Below, one piece after another: positions 15,971 to 26,800 of a stretch of 64,000 nt of DNA. The first letter of the stretch is position 1. Each line of letters opens with the position of its first letter. This DNA is from CAIZQW01 sp942493055. GTDB lineage: Bacteria > Verrucomicrobiota > Kiritimatiellia > RFP12 > UBA1067. Below the pieces are notes generated by a model. It was not told the DNA's origin. It did not search any database and worked only from the letters and a program-made list of their open reading frames with translations. The stretch covers positions 4,960,001 through 5,024,000 of the forward strand of contig OW818680.1 in NCBI GenBank assembly GCA_942493055.1, written 5' to 3'. A program made the position numbers and the translations under genes.

Positions 15971-18900
15971 ATGTTCAGGTTTAATAAAAGATCACTTAGG
16001 CTCGCCTCACTCGCGGGAAGCGTGATGATGTTAACGGCGACAGCTGGCGCGGCCACATATACGTGGACAGGATTGGGGGGCAGCGGCGATTGGGGCGACA
16101 ATAACAATTGGGACGCAGCCCCGACTTTCGATAATGCGGCAGAGCTCATCTTCACCGGAGCGACTCAACCCGTAACCTTCTTGAATGTCGTGCGCACGGT
16201 CAACTCGCTGACCTTCGATGCCAACGCGGACACGGCTCGCAGCATCCGCTTAGCCAGCACCGCTGGCGGCGGCACAGCATGCACCTTGACCCTGGGCGGC
16301 GGTGGTACTGCCCCCGCCATCATCATTGACGCAGGTGCCTCGGCTGCGCACACGCTGGGCGTGTCGGACGGCAGCATCGTCCTCGCCGGCGACCTGACCG
16401 TGACCCACAACGGAACCGCCAATTTCACCATCAACCGTCCCGTCACCGGCGGGTTCGGCCTGACCAAGGCTGGCACCGGCACGATGACGCTCTTAGGCGG
16501 CAGCACCTATAGCGGTGCAACCACGATCAACGGTGGCATGCTGGTATTGGACACCGCCGGGGGAAACACCTATAATGGCGGAAACATTTTCATCAACAAT
16601 GGTTCGACCGTGCGCCTCACGCCAGGCGGAGGTGATCAATTCTGGTTCACCTCGAAGACCTTTACCTTCAGCAGCTCTGGCGGTGGAATACTCGATACGC
16701 CCGGCATGAACTTTGTGATTCAAAATCCCACGATTGTCACAAGTGGCGGCGCACAGAACACCATTAGCAGGAGTAGCGGTACCGGGTTCGGTTTTAACCT
16801 CAATGGCACAACCGCAACGTTTAATGTTAGCCGTGGTAGTGACGAGACAAGCGATTTACTCGTGACGGCCCCCGTCGTGAACAGTGGCTCGGTGGTCAAG
16901 ACCGGTAACGGCATCCTCTCACTCAATGGCGTAAACACCTATAACGGGACAACCACTGTGAACGGCGGAACGCTGATCATCGGCGGTGCGGGTGTGCTCG
17001 GCAACGGTACCTACAACTATGCCCTTGCGATGGCCAACGGCGCCAGCTTCGTGTATGCCAGCAGCGCGGCCCAGGCGATGAACGCGGCCATCAGCGGCAG
17101 CGGTTCGCTCAGCAAGACTGGCAGCGGCACGCTGACGCTCTCCGGTGCCAACACCTATAGCGGCGCGACGACAATCAGTTCCGGGATCTTGAGTATCGCC
17201 TCGGGCGGGTCCATGCTCAACTCGTTGAATGTGACGGTGGCCGCAGGCGCGCAGATGACGCTTGCGAACACCGGGAATGTCATTGCTGATTTGGCCGCTC
17301 TGACCCTGGACGGGACGATGACGCTCGGGGCCGGCGTAAACGAGACAGTGGGCGGGTTGCGTTTTGGAACGGAATTTCAGGCTGCCGGCACCTGGGGCTC
17401 TTCGTCGAGCGCGGCGACGCATACGGATGACACGCATTTTACGCCAGGCTCGACCGGCATGCTGACGGTGGCGCAGCCGCAGGCACTGGTGACTACCTTT
17501 AGCTTCCCAGGTTATCCGACGCGCATTTCCTCGACCAACATTACCTGTATGGTACCGGCCGGGACATCTGTGACGGCCCTTGCGCCCACCTACACGCTCT
17601 CCGTCGGGGCAACCTGCGACAGGGCCTCCGGAGCCGCTCAAGACTTCACCACCCCTCTGGCGTACACGGTCATCTCATCTGATGCGCTCGTCACCAACGT
17701 CTATCGCGTGACGGTCAACGTGGTGCAGACGCCCGTCATCAATGACCTCGCCTTGTGGCTGGATGCGTCACAGCTCACGGGACTGAGTGACGGAGCCCAG
17801 GTGGATACCTGGACGGACCTGTCGGGGCTGGGTAACAACGCGCTTCGCCTGGCAGGCACGCCCAAGTACGTGGTCAGCGGAATCAACGGACTGCCGGTTG
17901 TGCGGTTCAACATCGCGGCCAAGACAGGGGACAACTTCAGGTTTAACCGCATCTCGACGATCCGGACGGTGTTCTGGGTGCTCAAAGAAAGTTCCGCTGC
18001 GACCGACCAGGGATTCCTGCTGGGCGACGACAGCGCCTATCATTTCCACCGCGGCGGTACCCGGGATAAGATTTGGGCTGTTAACGATTCCAGCGCCTTC
18101 GTCAGACAGGGAACGACCAAACTGATGGGGCTCCCGGTGAACGGGACAACGACCCCGCTGCCGTCCGACGCATTCAAGCTGATCTCCCTGGTCACGACCG
18201 GCAACGTGCAGGCCAACCAAATCACGCTGGACCGTAATATTACCAGCCGGAACTGGTGTGGTGATATTGCGGAAATCCTGATCTTCAACAGGGCGCTGAC
18301 CAGCGTGGAAGAGAATAGTGTCGGTGCCTATCTGTCCGCGAAGTATGCGCTGACCACAGGGTATGAGGTGGCGCCTCAGGCAGAGATGAAAAATTTTGGC
18401 GGCACGGGTATCTCCTCTGTCATAACCGGAACCAACATCGCCTGCACGGTACACTACGCGACAGCAGTGACGAATCTCGCTCCGGTCTTCACACTTTCCA
18501 TCGGGGCAACGTGCGACAAGGCCTCTGGATCATTCCATGACTTCACCACTCCGGTGACCTACACGGTCGTCTCCTCTGAGCTGCTCGTCACCAACAACTA
18601 TGTCGTGACGGTCACACGCTTGCCTGACCCCGGGACGACATTGATTGGTCACTGGGTCTCAGGTGCGGCAAATCTGGCGGATACCGCCGGGTTTACGCCT
18701 CCGGGCACGCATGACGGTGTGGCGGTGGGGCCGAATGCAGCGGCGCTCGCCTACAGCATGGATGTGCCTCCCGATTTTAGCGGCAAATCGTTGAATCTGA
18801 CAGCCGGTAATGTCGCGGTGAGCATCAACAACACCAAGATATCGGATGGCGCCTATACAAATACATTCGACAATTCCTCCGTTCGTTCCCTGTTCACCAT

Positions 18901-20194
18901 CACGTTCTGGGCCAAAGGGTTCCCGGCGAGTTGGCAGCCGTGGGTGTCAAAAGAGGGTGAAAGCGTGGGCTGGCAGGTCCGCCGGTATTCCACCGGAAAC
19001 AGTCCGACGTTCTCGGTCCGCGGGACAGCAGGGAGTGATGATTATGAACCCTCTGGCGCAGTCGTGAATGTCAATGACACCGGCTGGCATCATTTCGCCG
19101 CTGTTTTTGACGGTGTGGCGGGCACGCGTCAGCTCTATGTTGACGGCATCGACCGCATGAATCTGACAGGAGACTTCGGCCTCGTGGGTGACGCCAGCGC
19201 CACCAGCCTGCAGCTGGGTGCACGGAGTGGGACGGGGTTCTTCAGCGGCCTCCTGTACGATGTGAGGTTTTACGCCATGGCGCTCGACTCCAACGAGGTT
19301 CAGAACGTCAAGATGCCGATGGCGGTGCCCCAGGCGCAGATCTACAGCATGAGCATCATGGGCCTGCCCGCCGTGATTGCCGAGACCGCCATCACGGTTA
19401 CCGTGCCTTACGACACTGACGTGACGATGCTGACGACCACCTACACGATGTCCTCCGGGGCGATGTGCGATAAGGCTTCAGGTACACCCCAGGATTTCAG
19501 CAATCCAGTGACGTATACGGTCACCTCCTCGGATTCGGGCATCGTCACTGTTTATACGGTGACGGTTGTTCGTGCTCCGGATTGGCCTGCGGTCATCAAC
19601 GTGAATTACTCCGGTAACGTGTCGGCCAACATGAGCAATATTTATTCGTGGGACACAGAGGCCCGAGGCAGCGCCAGTCAAGCGGCTCCTGCTGCATACA
19701 GCGGAAAAAACTGGAATGACTTCGCTGGCGGTGGCGTGAATAGCGCCAACCTGAAAGACTCCAAGGGTGCCTTCACGGGAATCGGTCTCACGACGACGAT
19801 GTGGCAGGGCCCCTGGAATCAGGGCTGGACGGCGGTGGGCAATGCGCGGTTGCAGCGGGACGGCCTGACCGGCGGCAACACGAGTTACGGGCCCATGCTC
19901 TCGTTCAGCGGACTCAACCCGAACCATACCTACGACCTTTACATCACCAGTGCCTCGTGGGGCGACGAATACCTGAGGATTGGAAGCGAGACGAAACATC
20001 TCGTGGTCGCTGCCTCGGCAGATTGGGTGGAGGATGGTAATTATGTCCTCTTTAAACGCCAGAAGCCCAATGCCGATGGCACCCTTGTGGTGGAGGCGCT
20101 GGCAGGCACAGGGAACAGGTACGATATCGTCTTGAACGGTTTCCAGCTTGTGGATAGAGGCCAAAACACGGCCACATTGATAAAGTTCTATTAA
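15971..20194 (+). CDS. Giant secreted PATR-repeat protein with two LamG-like modules
   Basis: 1407 aa; AGGAGG before the ATG. Signal peptide with cleavage near AGA-ATYTW. The N-terminal third is beta-helix with autotransporter-associated repeats (LTKAGTGTMTLLGGSTYSGATTINGG, LSKTGSGTLTLSGANTYSGATT, each quoted in part). Then a homologous module of about 80 residues occurs three times near 506-585, 800-885 and 1120-1200 (ITCMVPAGTSVTALAPTY, 'GATCDKASG..DFTTPVTYTV'). These copies alternate with two concanavalin/LamG-like modules (LALWLDASQLTG... and TLIGHWVSGAANLAD...). A C-terminal beta domain has the form of a carbohydrate-binding module. No autotransporter barrel is present; the chain ends ATLIKFY. 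Probably a surface adhesin or scaffold for the glycan degraded by its neighbours. Confidence 0.85.
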   Translation: MFRFNKRSLRLASLAGSVMMLTATAGAATYTWTGLGGSGDWGDNNNWDAAPTFDNAAELIFTGATQPVTFLNVVRTVNSLTFDANADTARSIRLASTAGGGTACTLTLGGGGTAPAIIIDAGASAAHTLGVSDGSIVLAGDLTVTHNGTANFTINRPVTGGFGLTKAGTGTMTLLGGSTYSGATTINGGMLVLDTAGGNTYNGGNIFINNGSTVRLTPGGGDQFWFTSKTFTFSSSGGGILDTPGMNFVIQNPTIVTSGGAQNTISRSSGTGFGFNLNGTTATFNVSRGSDETSDLLVTAPVVNSGSVVKTGNGILSLNGVNTYNGTTTVNGGTLIIGGAGVLGNGTYNYALAMANGASFVYASSAAQAMNAAISGSGSLSKTGSGTLTLSGANTYSGATTISSGILSIASGGSMLNSLNVTVAAGAQMTLANTGNVIADLAALTLDGTMTLGAGVNETVGGLRFGTEFQAAGTWGSSSSAATHTDDTHFTPGSTGMLTVAQPQALVTTFSFPGYPTRISSTNITCMVPAGTSVTALAPTYTLSVGATCDRASGAAQDFTTPLAYTVISSDALVTNVYRVTVNVVQTPVINDLALWLDASQLTGLSDGAQVDTWTDLSGLGNNALRLAGTPKYVVSGINGLPVVRFNIAAKTGDNFRFNRISTIRTVFWVLKESSAATDQGFLLGDDSAYHFHRGGTRDKIWAVNDSSAFVRQGTTKLMGLPVNGTTTPLPSDAFKLISLVTTGNVQANQITLDRNITSRNWCGDIAEILIFNRALTSVEENSVGAYLSAKYALTTGYEVAPQAEMKNFGGTGISSVITGTNIACTVHYATAVTNLAPVFTLSIGATCDKASGSFHDFTTPVTYTVVSSELLVTNNYVVTVTRLPDPGTTLIGHWVSGAANLADTAGFTPPGTHDGVAVGPNAAALAYSMDVPPDFSGKSLNLTAGNVAVSINNTKISDGAYTNTFDNSSVRSLFTITFWAKGFPASWQPWVSKEGESVGWQVRRYSTGNSPTFSVRGTAGSDDYEPSGAVVNVNDTGWHHFAAVFDGVAGTRQLYVDGIDRMNLTGDFGLVGDASATSLQLGARSGTGFFSGLLYDVRFYAMALDSNEVQNVKMPMAVPQAQIYSMSIMGLPAVIAETAITVTVPYDTDVTMLTTTYTMSSGAMCDKASGTPQDFSNPVTYTVTSSDSGIVTVYTVTVVRAPDWPAVINVNYSGNVSANMSNIYSWDTEARGSASQAAPAAYSGKNWNDFAGGGVNSANLKDSKGAFTGIGLTTTMWQGPWNQGWTAVGNARLQRDGLTGGNTSYGPMLSFSGLNPNHTYDLYITSASWGDEYLRIGSETKHLVVAASADWVEDGNYVLFKRQKPNADGTLVVEALAGTGNRYDIVLNGFQLVDRGQNTATLIKFY

Positions 20195-20218
20195 GCAACC
20201 CATCGGAAAAAAGGTAGG

Positions 20219-23200
20219 ATGATGCACAATACAGGGCACCGGGAAAATGGGAAGAGAAACAGACAGGGTCAGCGGGGCCCACTGGGGATGACCGTTTTGC
20301 TCGGGTGCTTGGCACTGGGCGTGCTGGCAGATGAAGTTGCGGAGAAGCGCGCTGATGTTGACAGCGCGCCGCTTCCTGCGGCTGAGCAGCACGTCCGGCA
20401 ACAGGCGTTTGATCATCGGAATGATCCTCAAGAGCTGGCAAGACTGTCGCGTGAGTTTTTAAGCCTGACCTTTCTGAGCGAGTGGGGGAACAGGGACTTC
20501 AACCGTCCGGGACGGTGGGAACAGCTTAAGGCGGTGCGCGCGCTGATGGACGCGGGAGATTATCCGGCGGCCCTCGAACGCTTCAAAAACGGCTCACTGG
20601 AAAAATTGCGCTATCTCGATGATCTTGGCTTATCGATCGCCCGCTTTGACCCCTTTTCCGGGGGCCCTGCCATGTGGAAATGGATCCATCCGTTGATTCC
20701 GGTCAATCAACAGGACCGGATCATGAAACAGGCGGATGACCTGATGGTCAACATCATCACGGCCAAAGGCAAACGTCTTCATATTGGCACACCCGGGACA
20801 GTCAACTGGAAGGCCGCGTCCGATGAACAGTCGATAAAGGAGTCAGGCGCGTGGTCCTGGACTGTCGAGACCTTCAACCCCTTGCTGGCTGCTTATCTGC
20901 TCAGCGGCCAGAAGAAGTATCTCAATAAATGGGAAGCGTTCGCCGACGATTGGGCCATGAATCAACGCTATGGCGTGGGTGCGCTCAACGCGGCCGACAT
21001 TCCTGACGCGTGGGCCGGCGGTGCCGAAAACACCCTGACCCTGATGCGCTATTTCAGGGGCATCGCGATGCAGTCGCAGGGTCCGGAACTCCTTTCGGCA
21101 GCCACCTACGCGCGGGTGATGGATCGGATGATCCGTGATTTCGTGCCGTTGACCATGATGTATCATCGGTCCAATCCGCAAAACTGGACTGACGCGAGTG
21201 TGCCCACCCTGTTCGATATCGGCTGGCTTCTCGACGAATATCGTTTCGCGCCGGAACTGTTGCGCGAAGGACGGCGGCGCTTGGAATTGATCACGCCGAC
21301 CCGCCATTTCCCGGATGGCGCAGATAACGATTCGACCGTGGGCTACGGCTTTCTTTATATGCTGGGATGCGAGCCGGTGCTGGAGCGTCTCATCTTTCGC
21401 TCGCTGCGTATTCCTGACTGGATGCTGCCTGCGTGGGAAAAGCGGGACTGGTTGGAGACTTTTGACCTGTTCACGTGGCAGAGGGATATTCGCGAGGAGA
21501 TGCAAAAGCGGTCGCGCTTTATGATCGGACACACCATGGCCAATGGGGAATGGCCGATCGGCGGCACACGCAACATTCGTTCTAATCGTGCCCTTGAAAC
21601 CGCCAACAACGTGATGTTCTATACGCCTGAACTCTTCCAAAATCCGGACATGGCCCGCATTCTCGCCATCGGCAAAGGGAACTACACAGAGTGGCCGTCC
21701 TTCACCTCGGAGCGCTTTCCTGTTTCGGGCCACACCTACATGCGCGCCGGGTGGAATCGCTCAGACCCTTATCTGTTCATGTATTGCGCGTCCCGGCCAA
21801 CAGTCGGTGCCTTGAGTTGGCGCAACAATAACGCGATCGGGATCGGCGGTTTCGGACAGGACCTGATTGAGACCGGCGAGAACGGCACCTATGATCAGCC
21901 GCATACGCCTGTGAGGGTCGATGGGCAAGACCAATATTTTCATGCCGGGATTCAGAGCTGGGGCCATCGCGGCCCGATGCTGATGGCGTGGCAGGATCCG
22001 GCGCCATGGCGGTGGAGCGACTCCGCGTTTTTCGATGTGGCGGAGGGCGTCTATGCTGGCAATTTCGGCAAGCCCAAGGGAATTACGGATGTCAGCCATC
22101 AGCGCCTCGTGCATTATGTGCGTGGCGGGGGCCTCTGGATCATCACGGACCGATTGCGCAGTCCAACAGAACATACCTACACGCTCGACTGGTGGTTTGG
22201 CATCCCACCCAGCAAGCACACCGACTTTCTGCCGGAGCAGATCAAGGTCGATACGGGAACGGCAACCATCAAGACCCAACGGCCAGAACTGGCCAATATT
22301 TCGCTCCACCATTTTCCGTCAGTGCCGCTGACGTTCGAAACCAGCGAGGCACGGTCGGATCCAAAGAATGGTTACCGCATTCATGACTTCCTGAAGGTCA
22401 GCGGAAGCTGGAAGGCGCCGAATGAGAGCGTGGTGATCACCGCGATTCTGCCGCGCGAAACCGTGGGAGAGGAGTTGCGGGAGGTGAAGCCGCTGGATGC
22501 CGCCGGTGTCAAAGGGTTTGCCGCCAAGACGCCCAAGGGGGACATCCGTGTGCTCTATCAGGCCGCGATCACGGCTCCCGCACGATTGAGTCTGGAGGAT
22601 GTCACGGCTGAAGGCGAATCGCTGCTGGTGACCCTTCAGCCTGACGGCACCTGTCGCGGAGTCGCCTTGGGGTGTCGGGCCCTGGGCTACAAAGGACAAA
22701 ATGCTGCCTTGACGCATCCCGATGTTGAATTTACTGTCCATGCCGGTCAACTGGTGATGTCGCCGATCTATACGCCGATCAAGCCTGTCAAGATTGAACC
22801 CTCCGGACGAAATGTTTTCGCGGATTGCGAGACAATCAGTTTTACGTGCGATACGCCGGACGTTGAGATCCGGTACACGACGGACGGAAGCGAGCCTGGG
22901 CTCGACGCGTTGCTGTACCAGGGGCCCTTCGTCATCACGAACACTGTGATCGTCAAAGCACGCGCGATGCGCAAGGGACTGCGTGCGTTGCCCGTGACGA
23001 TGAGCGGCACGTGGGTCTCTCTGTCGAGCCGTGCCGATTATTCAAAGGGGGCGTACAAAAATGCACTGCCCGTCGCGAATACGGTGCCTGGACTGACGTT
23101 CGCTTATTATGAGGGGCGCTGGCAGGATTTGATGATGGCGCTGGACACCCTGAAACCCATAAAAAGCGGGATAGGCAAAGGCCTGTTCGATATCCGTTCT

Positions 23201-23584
23201 AAAGGGGATGCCTCGGTCTTCGCGTTTCAGTATTCCGGGTATCTCGAGGTTGCGGAGGACGGTGTCTATACGTTTACGGCCCCCAAGGAGTTGTATTTGC
23301 CCAACGTGTTCTCCGGTTTTGAACTCGATGTGACCGTGGATGGCAATCGCTGGTATCCTGCCACCCAGCTCCATGCGCTGGGGACATGGTCGGTCGCGTT
23401 ACGCAAAGGCAAGCACCTGTTGCTCGTGACGTACAAGGATATGCGTGCCGATGCCGTGCAGAAGCTGAATGTGCCTGGCGTGGCTGCTTTTGCCTGGGCC
23501 GGAATGACTCCCGAAATTCTTTTGGAAGGGCCCGGACTGGCCAAGGGACCTATTACTGAGCGCTTTCTCTCGTGTGCGAAGTGA
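20219..23584 (+). CDS. Heparinase II/III-like protein with chitobiase-C and PA14-like modules
   Basis: 1121 aa. A long basic N-region precedes a hydrophobic segment (MTVLLGCLALGVLA). An (alpha/alpha)6 toroid spans about residues 60-460 (FAPELLREGRRRLELITPTRHFPDG type helices). The beta-sandwich (from about 500) has the heparinase-like pattern YMRAGWNRSDPYLFMYC...TPVRVDGQ. The usual HxHxD of the sandwich reads SWRNNN here, so classical lyase chemistry is doubtful. Next are a chitobiase/hexosaminidase C-terminal-like module (ISFTCDTPDVEIRYTTDGSEP) and a PA14-like module ending TPEILLEGPGLAKG. It lies 24 bp after the first PATR gene. A paralogue is encoded at 27414. Confidence 0.8.
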   Translation: MMHNTGHRENGKRNRQGQRGPLGMTVLLGCLALGVLADEVAEKRADVDSAPLPAAEQHVRQQAFDHRNDPQELARLSREFLSLTFLSEWGNRDFNRPGRWEQLKAVRALMDAGDYPAALERFKNGSLEKLRYLDDLGLSIARFDPFSGGPAMWKWIHPLIPVNQQDRIMKQADDLMVNIITAKGKRLHIGTPGTVNWKAASDEQSIKESGAWSWTVETFNPLLAAYLLSGQKKYLNKWEAFADDWAMNQRYGVGALNAADIPDAWAGGAENTLTLMRYFRGIAMQSQGPELLSAATYARVMDRMIRDFVPLTMMYHRSNPQNWTDASVPTLFDIGWLLDEYRFAPELLREGRRRLELITPTRHFPDGADNDSTVGYGFLYMLGCEPVLERLIFRSLRIPDWMLPAWEKRDWLETFDLFTWQRDIREEMQKRSRFMIGHTMANGEWPIGGTRNIRSNRALETANNVMFYTPELFQNPDMARILAIGKGNYTEWPSFTSERFPVSGHTYMRAGWNRSDPYLFMYCASRPTVGALSWRNNNAIGIGGFGQDLIETGENGTYDQPHTPVRVDGQDQYFHAGIQSWGHRGPMLMAWQDPAPWRWSDSAFFDVAEGVYAGNFGKPKGITDVSHQRLVHYVRGGGLWIITDRLRSPTEHTYTLDWWFGIPPSKHTDFLPEQIKVDTGTATIKTQRPELANISLHHFPSVPLTFETSEARSDPKNGYRIHDFLKVSGSWKAPNESVVITAILPRETVGEELREVKPLDAAGVKGFAAKTPKGDIRVLYQAAITAPARLSLEDVTAEGESLLVTLQPDGTCRGVALGCRALGYKGQNAALTHPDVEFTVHAGQLVMSPIYTPIKPVKIEPSGRNVFADCETISFTCDTPDVEIRYTTDGSEPGLDALLYQGPFVITNTVIVKARAMRKGLRALPVTMSGTWVSLSSRADYSKGAYKNALPVANTVPGLTFAYYEGRWQDLMMALDTLKPIKSGIGKGLFDIRSKGDASVFAFQYSGYLEVAEDGVYTFTAPKELYLPNVFSGFELDVTVDGNRWYPATQLHALGTWSVALRKGKHLLLVTYKDMRADAVQKLNVPGVAAFAWAGMTPEILLEGPGLAKGPITERFLSCAK

Positions 23585-23591
23585 CGCTTGC

Positions 23592-23830
23592 GTCGGAATG
23601 TTGGAATACTGGAATGTTGGAATGTTGGAATACTGGAATGTTGGAATAGTGGAATACTGGAATTAAGAGGTCCTCGGGAGGGACGGCGGATCACCGCCCT
23701 CCCCAGCCGGGAGCGGCGCAGGCCCCTGCGCCAGTCGTACAGCGTACGACCCTCCCATAGCCGGTATTCGTCTCTCCCCACCATTCCACCATTCCCATAT
23801 TCCAACATTCCAATGAAGTTACAAGGAGAC
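23592..23830. repeat. GGAAT-armed hairpin repeat, copy B
   Basis: The longest copy fills most of the 314-bp gap between the heparinase-like and PATR genes. The left arm has many GGAATGTTGGAATACT units. The right arm is CCATTCCCATATTCCAAC-rich and ends CATTCCAATGAAGTTAC. Two cores lie inside: GGGAGGGACGGCGG/CCGCCCTCCC at 23678-23705, and the two-hairpin unit at 23709-23756 (GGCGCAG/CTGCGCC and GTCGTAC/GTACGAC inside GGGAG/CTCCC). Confidence 0.9.
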
Positions 23831-23898
23831 AACACTGCGTTCGTTGACGGGAGATCTGGGATTTCCCTCACGAAGGCAGTTCAACGAGGAGGATGATC

Positions 23899-26800
23899 AT
23901 GAGGACGATTAAAACAGGGATGCGAGGGTTGGTGCTGGGAGTTACGACATCTTTTACGATGTTGATCGCATCCGTTGCTCTGGCGACGGATGGCGCGTGG
24001 ACAAACGGCGTGAGCGGCAATTGGAGCGCCCCGTCAAGTTGGTCGAACAACGTGATTGCTGGCGGTGTCGGAGCAAACGCCGACTTCTGGGGGCCGAACT
24101 GGGTGGGTTGTTTTCCTTTCGTCACGGTCGACACCAATGCGGTCGTGGGGCAGATCCGGATCGGCGGGATACTGGAGGGCAACAACCAGTACTGGACGCT
24201 CAGCGCCACAGCGGGCAAAGTCCTGACCCTGGACAGCGGTGACGCCTCCCCTGCGCTCATCTTGGGCACGGAACCCGTGGCCAGCAAGAAGCACAAAGCC
24301 CGCATGAATGTGCCGCTGGTCCTCAACTCCGATCTGCTGTTGCATTCGCCTCGGACGGATTTGACCGCAGCCGACGGGAGTTCGACTTGGCTGGCCATCT
24401 ATGGCGGCATTCTCGACGGCGTGGCCGGTCGCGGCCTGACCGTCTCCAACGCGACGACGGCTGCCGCGTGCGAGATAGGCGGAGTCAATTCGTTCAGCGG
24501 ACCGGTCAACGTTCAGTCGGGAATCCTGCGTCTCGCATCACCCTTTGTGGGGGGCGGACTCTCTGCTGCGCTGGGATCCTTCTCGAGCGTCGTGATCACC
24601 AATGGCCTGGGGTCTTTGGACCTGAACAACTTTACCGTTGGCGCTGACAAGACCCTCCTGCTCGCGGGAGCGGGTAACGGTCTGGGCGCGCTGACCAGCA
24701 CGAAGCAGATGCAGAATCAGAAAGGCACGTGGACCGGGCCCGTGGTTCTGAAAGGAAACGCAACCATGGGCGGCACAGGCGCCAATGGCGGCCGTAAAGG
24801 CGGATGCAATCTGTGGGTCAGCGGCATTATTTCAGAGGACGGAGGGAGTTATCAGTTGACCAAGGCCGGGGACAGCATGCTGTTCCTGACAGGAAACAAC
24901 ACGTACAGCGGCGGGACGGTCATCAGCCAGGACAACGGCTATGGCGGCGTGAATGTTGTCGCGTCGGCCAATCTGGGCTCCGGTCCGATACTCTTTAACG
25001 GAGGCACGTTCCAGTTCGGCCAGGCCTTTGATCTGTCGGCGCGGACGCTGGCCAGCACGAACAACAACGCCTTGAAGCTGGACACGAACGGCAAGGACGT
25101 CACCTTGGCCGGTAACCTGACCTCGGCCATCAACGGCGGTCTGTATAAATACGGGCAGGGGACGTTGACGCTGTCCGGGGCAAACACCCTGGGGGGCTCC
25201 ACGCATCTCTTTGCGGGCACGCTGGTGCTGGATTATACCACCCAGGCCAACAATAAAATCGCGCCCGCCAACAATGAGCTGTACCCGTACGGAAGCTGCA
25301 CGCTCAAGATCGTCGGGACGGGCGTCACGTTCAACCAGACTATCGGCAAGGTGTACATGGCCCAAGGCGGTGAACTCTCGATCATCAATCTGAGCGATAC
25401 GGTCCAGTTCTCGATCAACCGCGGGGATGGCGGCTTAGAACAGCGCAGCGCGAATACGGTAAACTTCGGATCGAGCGGCGGCAAGATCTATGTAAACCAG
25501 GCCACTCGGCTCGGCAATATTTGGAACGGCTTTGTGACGTACGGCAAGGAGACGTGGGCGACGAAAGACGGCTCCGGATTTGTCATGGGGTTGCCCGCGT
25601 ACGACAGCACGTGGACGGCGAGCGATAACAAGGACCTGACACTTGCGAATATCAACGATATGCCTGCGGACGCCTCGGTGAACACGCTCAGGTTCAACAA
25701 CACGGACACCGACAATGTGCCCTTGACGTTGACGCTGACGGGGAGCAACGTGCTGTCCAGCGGCGGCATCTTGGTGACGGCGAACATGGGGCTGAATCCG
25801 GCAGCCATCGCCGGAGGCCAGCTGACGGTTACGAACAAGTCAAACGCGGATGCGGCTCTGATTGTGCATCAGCACAACACCCAGGCGCCTCTGGTGATCG
25901 CTTCTTCGATCTGCAACTCCATCTACCCGGTCGGGCTGACGAAATCAGGACTGGGTGAACTGGTGATCTCTAACTCGGCAAGTACGTTCACCGGGCCGAT
26001 CACCGTGAACAACGGGCGGCTGACGGTGTATAGTCCGCGGGATCTGGGCGCCGCCAATCAGAATATCAACCTCAAAAACAATAGCGTCTTGCAACTGGTC
26101 GGAACGTACAGCATTGCGAACAAAGTTTATGTAGACCATGTGGGCGGCGGGGTGGACATCCCCACAGGATCCAGTGTCACGTTCACGCAAGACAGCCCCT
26201 ATTTAGGCAATGGGCAGAGCGTTTTCCGTAAAACCGGCGGCGGGGTTTTGACCCCCAGTTATTCTTATGGAATCGGCGAATACTCGGTTGAAGGCGGAAC
26301 GCTGGTTGCAGACACCATTTATAAGTTCGGCGAGGCCGGCACCAAGATTACGCTCAAGAACGGCGCGACGATCAAGAACAGGGCGGTTATCAATCATGGC
26401 GAGGTCAGAACAGTCCTGAATGTAGTCGATGGCGGCGGCACCGTGGATCTGGACGGAGCGTCAGCGAATTTGACGGTGGCCGATTTCCTGAGCGGCAACG
26501 GTACGTTGGTTGTGACCAACTCGGGAGCAGGCAGTCCCACACTAAACATCTATTATCAGCAGGCGACTTTCACGGGTGTGTTGGACGTGGAACTTGGCAA
26601 CACCCCGTTCTATGGCGCAGATATGCCGAACGCCGTATTGCGGCTGGGACCGGGCATGACGTGGTACCCCCAGAATACGGTGACCTCTCTGGGCGGACTT
26701 TCCGGAAGCGGTACGTTTAACTACGGAGGCAACACAGTGTTGTTCGGCGGTGCGGGCGACTCGGAATTCTCCGGGCTGCTGAAGGGAAGCGGCACGCTTG

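Noticed and set aside
15971..20194. Classical type V autotransporter
   Set aside because: PATR repeats are present but no C-terminal beta-barrel domain is seen in any of the three proteins.
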